Shown: piece after piece, positions 58,267 to 64,000 of the stretch | Position numbering within the stretch: position 1 is the first letter of the stretch | Layout: each line of letters begins with the position of its first letter | NCBI RefSeq assembly: GCF_009760915.1 | Contig: NZ_VIDQ01000004.1 | Location: 96,424-160,423, forward strand | Reading direction: 5' to 3' | Length of the DNA stretch: 64,000 bases | Source of the DNA: Azohydromonas aeria | GTDB lineage: Bacteria; Pseudomonadota; Gammaproteobacteria; Burkholderiales; Burkholderiaceae_C | The notes under the pieces: model-generated | Told to the model about the DNA's origin: nothing | Databases searched by the model: none | What the model saw: the letters and a program-made list of their open reading frames with translations, nothing else | Position numbers and translations under genes: made by a program

Positions 58267-60809
58267 GGGCTGGTTGTCTCGGTCGTTGTGTTGGAATCAG
58301 CCGCAGGCGCCGCAGGTTCGATGCGCGCCCCCGGCTCCACGGGCAGGGTGAACGAAAAACGGCAGCCCACGACTGCGTTTCCATTGTAAATGTTCTCCGC
58401 GCGCATCCGGCCGCGGTGCGACTCGATGATGGAGCGGCACAGCGACAGCCCGATGCCCAGCCCTTCCGACTTGGTCGAGAAGAAGGCTTCGAACAGGCGC
58501 GCCAGCACCTCCTCCTTCATGCCCGGGCCCTTGTCGGTGACGCTGAACTCGATCACGCCGCCCTCGTCGGGCGTGTGCCGCGGCACCACGCGCAGCTCGA
58601 TGTGGCGGCGCGACGGCGGCAGCTTGGCCATGTCGATGGCCTCGGCCGCGTTCTTGAGCAGGTTGAGCACGACCTGCTCGATCAGGATCGGGTCCACCAT
58701 CAGCGTGGGCAGCCGCTGCGCCACGTAGGTGTGGATCTGCACGTGCCGGCGGCGCAGCTCGATGCCGGCCAGGTCCACCGCGTCCTCGACGATGGCGCGC
58801 GCCTGCGCCGCCTGACGCTGCGGCTCGCTCTTCTTCACGAAGGCGCGGATGCGGTGAATGATCTGCCCGGCGCGCTCGGCCTGGCGCGCCGTCTTCTGCA
58901 GCGCCGCCACCAGGTCCTCCTTCTTGATGGCGTCGGCCTGCACGCGCGAGACCATGCCGCTGCAGTAGTTGGCGATGGCCGTGAGCGGCTGGTTCAGCTC
59001 GTGAGCCACCGAGCTGGCCATCTCGCCCATCGTCACCAGGCGGCTCGTCACCTGGGCCTTCTCCACCTGCAGCCGCTGCTGCTCCTCGGCCTGGCGCCGC
59101 TCGGTGATGTCGGTGGCGATGAGCATCTGCGCCAGCCGCCCGTCGGTCCACTGCAGGTAGCGCGAGCGCACGTCGAACCACTTCTGCAGCGACTCCACGA
59201 ACACCTCGCGCGGGTCGGAGCCGGCCTGCGTGAGCTCCTGCACCGGCAGCCCGCCGAAGGTGTCCACCGAGTCCTCGACCGCGCGCGGCTGCGCCGGCGT
59301 GCCCGCCAGCAGCGCGTGGCCGCGCGCGTCGGCGCCGAACCACAGCCGGTACGAGCGGTTGGCGAACAGCAGCTCGCTGCGCTCCACCGACAGCACCGAC
59401 ACGGCCGCGTCCAGGCCCTCCAGCACGGTCGTGAAGCGCTCGTGCGAGGCCGAGAGCTGGTCGCGGATGCGCTTGGCCTCGGTGATGTTGGTCATCGAGG
59501 TCATCCAGCCCGTCTGCTGGCCCTTGGGGTCGATCAGCGGCGAGACGTACATGCGCGCGTCGAACATCTGCCCGTCCTTGCGCATGACCTTGACCTCGAC
59601 GCCGCCCGCGGGGCTGCGGCCCTGCAATTCCTGCCGCAGCAGCCGCGCGTTCTCGTCGATGCGGTCCGGCGGCCAGTGCGGGTAGGGCGGGCGCCGGTCG
59701 ATGAGGTCGGCCTCGGAGAAGCCCGTCATTGCGCAGAAGGCCGGGTTGACGTAAGTGATGCGCCCCTGCAGGTCCATCGCGCGCATGCCCGTGAGCATGG
59801 AGTTCTCCATGGCGCGGCGGAAGTTCGTCTCCTGGATCAGCGCGTTCTGGATCTGCGTACGCCGGCGCATGTGGCGCCACGAGCCCAGCAGCATCCACAC
59901 CGTCAGCACCGACAGCGCCACCACCATCCAGAACAGCGTGCTGCTGATCAGGCCGATGGAGGTGCGCCAGCCCACGCCGCGCAGCACCAGCCCGGTGCCC
60001 GCGGGCGTGAGCGGCACGTCGTGCACGATGGCCGCGCGCGCGCCCTGGGCGCCGGCACTGACGCTGTTGCCGGCGATCTCGTTGCCGGCCTCGTCCACCA
60101 CGGTGATGGCGTGGCGCCGCGTTACTTCCGCCGGCACCAGCAGCCGCTCCAGCGCCGGCACCGAGTACTCCGCCACCAGCGCGCCGACGAAGCCGTTGCG
60201 GTCGATCAGCGGCACGTGCACCTGGAACACCGGCACGCCGGCGGCGTTCTGGAAGGTGCGCGAGTACACCGGCGCCTGCAGGTCGCGCGCGGTGCTGAAG
60301 GCGCGCTCGGGCTCGCCGCGGCGGCCCTCCATCGGCAGCGAGGGGTCCACCGCGCCGTCGCGCGACATCCCTTCGAGCCCCGGCGCCTGCCACTGGCCCT
60401 GCACCAGGCGCCGCGGCGCCAGCCACAGCAGCTGCGTGAGCTCCGGGCGCTCCGCGGCGAAGCTGCGCGCCTGGCCTTCGAAGCCGCGGCTGTCCACGGT
60501 GCGCGTGGCCAGCTCGCGCGCAAGGCGCAGCAGTTGCTCCTGGCTGTCGATCAGGCGCAGCTGGATCTGCTGCTGGGCGATCTCGGTGTCGCGCTTGAGC
60601 GAATCCGTTTCGCGTTCTATCTCTTCATTCCGGAGATACCAGAAAGCCGAAATGATCGCCGCCAGGAACATCAGCACGGACACCAGCGGTCCGACCGTCA
60701 CGAAACGGTCCTGGCGTGCCGGCGACTGGCTCCGCCACCAATGGCCGAACAGGCGTTGGCGCACGGCCGGCGCGGCCCGGACGGGAGAAGGCGGAGGCGA
60801 GACAGACAT
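58263..60809 (-). CDS. membrane sensor histidine kinase with two PAS domains
   Basis: An 848-residue kinase. A first membrane helix at about 38-58 is followed by a periplasmic sensor of about 230 residues (residues 60-290), a second helix (FWMVVALSVLTVWMLLGSW), PAS domain 1 (about 335-450), PAS domain 2 (about 465-580), the HisKA domain with H603 in SSVAHELNQPL, and the ATPase domain (LNLLKNAAEAID and later EGLGIGLSLCRSI). The LNQPL sequence is that of FixL/DctB-type kinases. The start MSVSPPPSP is chosen because the upstream in-frame sequence runs through the aceE divergent promoter region. Confidence 0.93.
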   Translation of the reverse strand: MSVSPPPSPVRAAPAVRQRLFGHWWRSQSPARQDRFVTVGPLVSVLMFLAAIISAFWYLRNEEIERETDSLKRDTEIAQQQIQLRLIDSQEQLLRLARELATRTVDSRGFEGQARSFAAERPELTQLLWLAPRRLVQGQWQAPGLEGMSRDGAVDPSLPMEGRRGEPERAFSTARDLQAPVYSRTFQNAAGVPVFQVHVPLIDRNGFVGALVAEYSVPALERLLVPAEVTRRHAITVVDEAGNEIAGNSVSAGAQGARAAIVHDVPLTPAGTGLVLRGVGWRTSIGLISSTLFWMVVALSVLTVWMLLGSWRHMRRRTQIQNALIQETNFRRAMENSMLTGMRAMDLQGRITYVNPAFCAMTGFSEADLIDRRPPYPHWPPDRIDENARLLRQELQGRSPAGGVEVKVMRKDGQMFDARMYVSPLIDPKGQQTGWMTSMTNITEAKRIRDQLSASHERFTTVLEGLDAAVSVLSVERSELLFANRSYRLWFGADARGHALLAGTPAQPRAVEDSVDTFGGLPVQELTQAGSDPREVFVESLQKWFDVRSRYLQWTDGRLAQMLIATDITERRQAEEQQRLQVEKAQVTSRLVTMGEMASSVAHELNQPLTAIANYCSGMVSRVQADAIKKEDLVAALQKTARQAERAGQIIHRIRAFVKKSEPQRQAAQARAIVEDAVDLAGIELRRRHVQIHTYVAQRLPTLMVDPILIEQVVLNLLKNAAEAIDMAKLPPSRRHIELRVVPRHTPDEGGVIEFSVTDKGPGMKEEVLARLFEAFFSTKSEGLGIGLSLCRSIIESHRGRMRAENIYNGNAVVGCRFSFTLPVEPGARIEPAAPAADSNTTTETTSP

Positions 60810-60866
60810 CGCCCGGATTATCAAGCCCCGGGAAGAGGGCACACGGACCCCGGACATGACACGGCG

Positions 60867-60918
60867 CAGCATGTATCTCACATGCTGAAATCGATACGCA
60901 CTATTTGAAATTTTCAAA
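60867..60918. promoter_or_regulatory. two inverted repeats in the divergent kinase-aceE region
   Basis: An 8-bp perfect inverted repeat, CAGCATGT (60867-60874) / ACATGCTG (60880-60887), with a 5-bp spacer, and a second, TTTGAAA (60904-60910) / TTTCAAA (60912-60918), with one base between. Both lie in the 168-bp gap between the kinase start and the aceE start. They are candidate operators; the binding protein is not known. Confidence 0.5.
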
Positions 60919-60977
60919 GCCTGTGCGACACTGCGCCACCTTTTGCGAGACCCCGACCCCCAAAGAGGAGACTTCCC

Positions 60978-63686
60978 ATGTCGGCATTGCCTGAACAGTT
61001 CATCGGCGCAGCGGCCAACGACCAGGACCCGCAGGAAACGCGCGAGTGGCTCGACGCCCTGTCGGCCGTGATCGAGAGCGAGGGCCGCGAGCGCGGCCAC
61101 TTCCTGCTGGAGCAGCTGCTGGAGCACGCGCGCCAGAACAGCATCGACATGCCGTTCTCCGCCACCACCGGCTACGTCAACACGATCGAGCCGCAGGAAG
61201 AGGAGCGTTGCCCGGGCAACCTCGAGATCGAGGAGCGGCTGCGCGCCTACATGCGCTGGAACGCCATGGCCATGGTCGTGCGCGCCAACCGCCACAACCC
61301 CGCCGACGGCGGCGACCTGGGCGGCCACATCTCCAGCTTCGCCTCGCTGGCGACGATGCTGGGCGCGGGCTTCAACCACTTCTGGCATGCCGCCACGCCT
61401 GAGCACGGCGGCGACCTGCTCTACATCCAGGGCCACTCGGCGCCCGGCATCTATGCCCGCGCCTTCCTCGAAGGCCGCATCACCGAAGAGCAGCTGCTGA
61501 ACTTCCGCCAGGAAGTGGACGGCAAGGGGCTGTCGAGCTATCCGCACCCGAAGCTGATGCCCGACTTCTGGCAGTTCCCGACGGTGTCGATGGGCCTGGG
61601 GCCCTTGATGGCGATCTACCAGGCGCGCTTCCTGAAGTACCTGCATGCCCGCGGCATTGCCGACACCTCCAAGCGCAAGGTCTGGGTGTTCCTGGGCGAC
61701 GGCGAGATGGACGAGCCCGAGAGCCTGGGCGCCATCGGACTGGCCGCGCGCGAGAAGCTCGACAACCTGATCTTCGTCGTCAACTGCAACCTGCAGCGCC
61801 TGGACGGCCCGGTGCGCGGCAACGGCAAGATCGTGCAGGAGCTCGAAGGCGAGTTCCGCGGCGCGGGCTGGAACGTGATCAAGCTGCTGTGGGGCGGCAC
61901 CTGGGACCCGCTGCTGGCGCGCGACAAGGAAGGCATCCTCAAGAAGGTCATGATGGACACCCTCGACGGTGACTATCAGGCCATGAAGGCCAACGACGGC
62001 GCCTACGTGCGCAAGCACTTCTTCGGCCGCCACCCCAAGCTGCTGGAGATGGTGTCGAAGATGAGCGACGACGACATCTGGCGCCTGCAGCGCGGCGGCC
62101 ACGACCCGCAGAAGGTGTACGCCGCCTACCACCGCGCCGTGAACACCACCGGCCAGCCCACGGTGCTCCTGATCAAGACGGTCAAGGGCTACGGCATGGG
62201 CAAGATCGGCGAGGGCAAGAACACCGCGCACCAGACCAAGAAGCTGGCCGAGGACGACATCCGGGCCATGCGCGACCGCTTCAACATCCCCATCCCCGAC
62301 GACAAGCTGGAGGAGGTGCCGTTCTACAAGCCCTCCGACGACATGCCGGAGATGAAGTACCTGCAGGAGCGCCGCCAGGCGCTGGGCGGCTACCTGCCGG
62401 CGCGCCGCGCCAAGGCCGAGGAGTCGCTGACGGTGCCGCCGCTGGAGACCTTCAAGGCCGTGCTGGAGCCCACCGCGGAAGGCCGCGAGATCTCCACCAC
62501 GCAGGCCTACGTGCGCTTCCTGACGCAGCTGCTGCGCGACAAGGAAGTCGGCCCGCGCGCCGTGCCCATCCTGGTCGACGAGGCCCGCACCTTCGGCATG
62601 GAAGGCCTGTTCCGCCAGATCGGCATCTACAACCCCGCTGGCCAGCAGTACACCCCGGTCGATAAGGACCAGGTCATGTACTACAAGGAGGACAAGGCCG
62701 GCCAGATCCTGCAGGAAGGCATCAACGAGGCCGGCGGCATGAGCTCGTGGATCGCCGCGGCCACCTCGTACGCGACGAACAACCGCATCATGGTGCCGTT
62801 CTTCGTGTACTACTCGATGTTCGGCTTCCAGCGCATCGGCGACCTGGCCTGGGCCGCCGGCGACATGCAGGCGCGCGGCTTCCTGCTGGGCGGCACCTCC
62901 GGGCGCACCACGCTCAACGGCGAGGGCCTGCAGCACGAGGACGGCCACAGCCACATCCTGGCCGGCACCATCCCCAACTGCGTCAGCTACGACCCGACCT
63001 TCGCGCACGAAGTCGGCGTGATCCTGCACCACGGCCTCAAGCGCATGGTCGAGAAGCAGGACAACGTCTTCTACTACATCACGCTGCTCAACGAGAACTA
63101 CCCGATGCCCGGCCTCAAGCCCGGCACCGAGGAGCAGATCATCAAGGGCATGTACCTGCTGGAAGAGGCCCCGGCCGAAGCCAAGGTCACGGTCAACCTG
63201 CTGGGCAGCGGCACGATCCTGCGCGAGTCGATGGAAGCCAAGAAGCTGCTGGAGGCCGACTGGGGCGTGGGCGCCAACGTCTGGAGCTGCCCGAGCTTCA
63301 ACGAGCTGGCCCGCGACGGCCAGGACGCCGAGCGCTTCAACCTGCTGCACCCGACCGAGACGCCGCGCGTGGCCTACGTCACCGAGCAGCTGGCCGCGCA
63401 CGCCGGCCCGGTGGTGGCCTCGACCGACTACATGAAGAACTACGCCGAGCAGATCCGCGCCTTCATCCCGGCCGGCCGCAGCTACAAGGTGCTGGGCACG
63501 GACGGTTTCGGCCGCAGCGACTTCCGCTTCAAGCTGCGCGAGCACTTCGAGGTCAACCGCCACTACGTCGTCGTGGCCGCGCTCAAGGCCCTGGCCGACG
63601 AGGGCGTGGTGCCGGCGCGCACGGTGGCCGACGCCATCGCCAAGTACGGCATCAAGGCCGACAAGATCAACCCGCTGTACGCCTGA
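60978..63686 (+). CDS. aceE: pyruvate dehydrogenase E1 component, homodimeric
   Basis: A 902-residue thiamine-diphosphate enzyme that decarboxylates pyruvate and acetylates the lipoyl groups of AceF. The ThDP motif runs from FLGDGEMDEPESLGAI to VNCNLQRLDG (about residues 235-280). The N terminus MSALPEQFIGAAANDQDPQE and the GHISSFASLATM and QHEDGHSHI (active-site His) segments follow the E. coli AceE pattern. AGGAG in AGAGGAGAC is 8-9 nt upstream of the ATG. aceF follows 39 bp downstream. Confidence 0.98.
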   Translation: MSALPEQFIGAAANDQDPQETREWLDALSAVIESEGRERGHFLLEQLLEHARQNSIDMPFSATTGYVNTIEPQEEERCPGNLEIEERLRAYMRWNAMAMVVRANRHNPADGGDLGGHISSFASLATMLGAGFNHFWHAATPEHGGDLLYIQGHSAPGIYARAFLEGRITEEQLLNFRQEVDGKGLSSYPHPKLMPDFWQFPTVSMGLGPLMAIYQARFLKYLHARGIADTSKRKVWVFLGDGEMDEPESLGAIGLAAREKLDNLIFVVNCNLQRLDGPVRGNGKIVQELEGEFRGAGWNVIKLLWGGTWDPLLARDKEGILKKVMMDTLDGDYQAMKANDGAYVRKHFFGRHPKLLEMVSKMSDDDIWRLQRGGHDPQKVYAAYHRAVNTTGQPTVLLIKTVKGYGMGKIGEGKNTAHQTKKLAEDDIRAMRDRFNIPIPDDKLEEVPFYKPSDDMPEMKYLQERRQALGGYLPARRAKAEESLTVPPLETFKAVLEPTAEGREISTTQAYVRFLTQLLRDKEVGPRAVPILVDEARTFGMEGLFRQIGIYNPAGQQYTPVDKDQVMYYKEDKAGQILQEGINEAGGMSSWIAAATSYATNNRIMVPFFVYYSMFGFQRIGDLAWAAGDMQARGFLLGGTSGRTTLNGEGLQHEDGHSHILAGTIPNCVSYDPTFAHEVGVILHHGLKRMVEKQDNVFYYITLLNENYPMPGLKPGTEEQIIKGMYLLEEAPAEAKVTVNLLGSGTILRESMEAKKLLEADWGVGANVWSCPSFNELARDGQDAERFNLLHPTETPRVAYVTEQLAAHAGPVVASTDYMKNYAEQIRAFIPAGRSYKVLGTDGFGRSDFRFKLREHFEVNRHYVVVAALKALADEGVVPARTVADAIAKYGIKADKINPLYA

Positions 63687-63725
63687 TCCGGGCGCCGCAC
63701 AACAAAACCAACGGAGATATTCGCC

Positions 63726-64000
63726 ATGGCATTGGTGGATGTGATGGTCCCGGACATCGGTGACTTCAAGGACGTCGCGGTCATCGAGGTGCTGGTCAAG
63801 CCCGGTGACACGGTCAAGGAAGAGCAGAGCCTCATCACCGTGGAGTCCGACAAGGCCTCCATGGAGATCCCGTCGTCGCACGCCGGCGTGGTCAAGGAGC
63901 TGCTGACCAAGATCGGCGACAAGGTCAGCGAGGGCACGCTGGTGCTGCGCGTGGAAACCGGCGCCGATGCCGGCGCCGCCGCCCCGGCGCCCGCGCCGGC
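63726..64000 (+). CDS. aceF: dihydrolipoamide acetyltransferase E2 of pyruvate dehydrogenase (partial, 5' end)
   Basis: Only the first 91 codons are inside the window; the gene runs off the right edge. They encode one lipoyl domain with the lipoylated K43 in [10 protein letters not shown], starting [14 protein letters not shown], then an Ala/Pro-rich hinge ([11 protein letters not shown]). The start is fixed by GGAGA at 63713-63717. It carries the acetyl group from AceE to CoA in the core of the complex, in an operon with aceE. Confidence 0.93.
   Translation, partial: MALVDVMVPDIGDFKDVAVIEVLVKPGDTVKEEQSLITVESDKASMEIPSSHAGVVKELLTKIGDKVSEGTLVLRVETGADAGAAAPAPAP

Noticed and set aside
60810..63881. 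In-frame extension of the histidine kinase through the aceE region
   Set aside because: The extra 1,000 residues are antisense to aceE and rich in His, Arg, Val and Ala. The kinase starts near 60809 with a normal N terminus.

Overview
The window is a high-GC (roughly 70% G+C by eye) chromosomal segment from a beta-proteobacterium. It most likely belongs to Burkholderiales, of the Comamonadaceae or a nearby Rubrivivax/Caldimonas/Schlegelella-like lineage. The evidence is the family mix and order: nuoN followed by a DUF2818 gene, a DUF934 protein inside a cysI-cysH-cobA block, SDR-type threonine dehydrogenase with Kbl, a homodimeric aceE pyruvate dehydrogenase, phasins of polyhydroxyalkanoate (PHA) granules, a Bug-type solute-binding protein, and EF-P with Arg32 beside EarP. 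Genes are densely packed. I see no insertion sequence, prophage, CRISPR array, rRNA or tRNA.

Layout. 1-2.9 kb: end of the nuo operon (nuoN) with DUF2818, Nudix and DUF1178 genes. 3-6 kb: a GlcD-type FAD dehydrogenase with a DUF2069 membrane protein, divergent from a YihY-family membrane protein. 6.1-10.1 kb: threonine catabolism (kbl and a threonine dehydrogenase), a CBS-domain protein and aroC. 10.1-11.8 kb: a phasin-like protein and two small genes. 11.8-18.2 kb: gcvT-gcvH-gcvP-sdaA behind a tandem glycine riboswitch. 18.4-24.2 kb: ETF-ubiquinone oxidoreductase, an SDR lacking the usual catalytic Ser and Tyr, YceH, a thioesterase, and a PAS-LuxR regulator divergent from a two-subunit CoA transferase. 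24.3-30.9 kb: a phospholipase-D-family lipoprotein divergent from a gamma-glutamyltransferase, an orphan multi-spanning membrane protein after an AT-rich gap, then pyrD. 30.9-38.6 kb: rpiA, mnmC, efp, earP, uvrC, a lipoprotein and pgsA. 38.6-43.5 kb: an EamA transporter, a TonB-dependent receptor behind a TPP riboswitch, ferredoxin-NADP reductase and ferredoxin. 43.6-47.4 kb: sulfate assimilation (cysI, DUF934, cysH, cobA). 47.7-54.3 kb: a patatin-like lipoprotein, phaP, a deacetylase-family protein, an NhaD-like antiporter, a 2-hydroxyacid dehydrogenase and a Bug-type binding protein. 54.6-64 kb: prlC, folD, a FixL/FixJ-like two-component pair, aceE and the start of aceF.

How the genes fit together. 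Threonine is converted to glycine by the dehydrogenase and Kbl. Excess glycine is sensed by the riboswitch and fed to the glycine cleavage system. The one-carbon units pass through FolD, and serine made from glycine can be deaminated to pyruvate by SdaA, then oxidised by the AceEF complex. Sulfite reductase (CysI, with no CysJ here) lies close to a ferredoxin and its reductase, a plausible electron supply.

The most informative non-coding signals are the tandem glycine riboswitch, the TPP riboswitch in front of a receptor that would otherwise be called a siderophore receptor, a phasin promoter flanked by PhaR-like boxes, a repeat array between the PAS-LuxR regulator and the CoA transferase, and a recurrent -10-like hexamer 6-8 nt before the start codon of several genes without a Shine-Dalgarno sequence, which suggests leaderless mRNAs. 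I found no large, clearly undescribed multi-gene system; the novelty is in individual regulatory and protein oddities.
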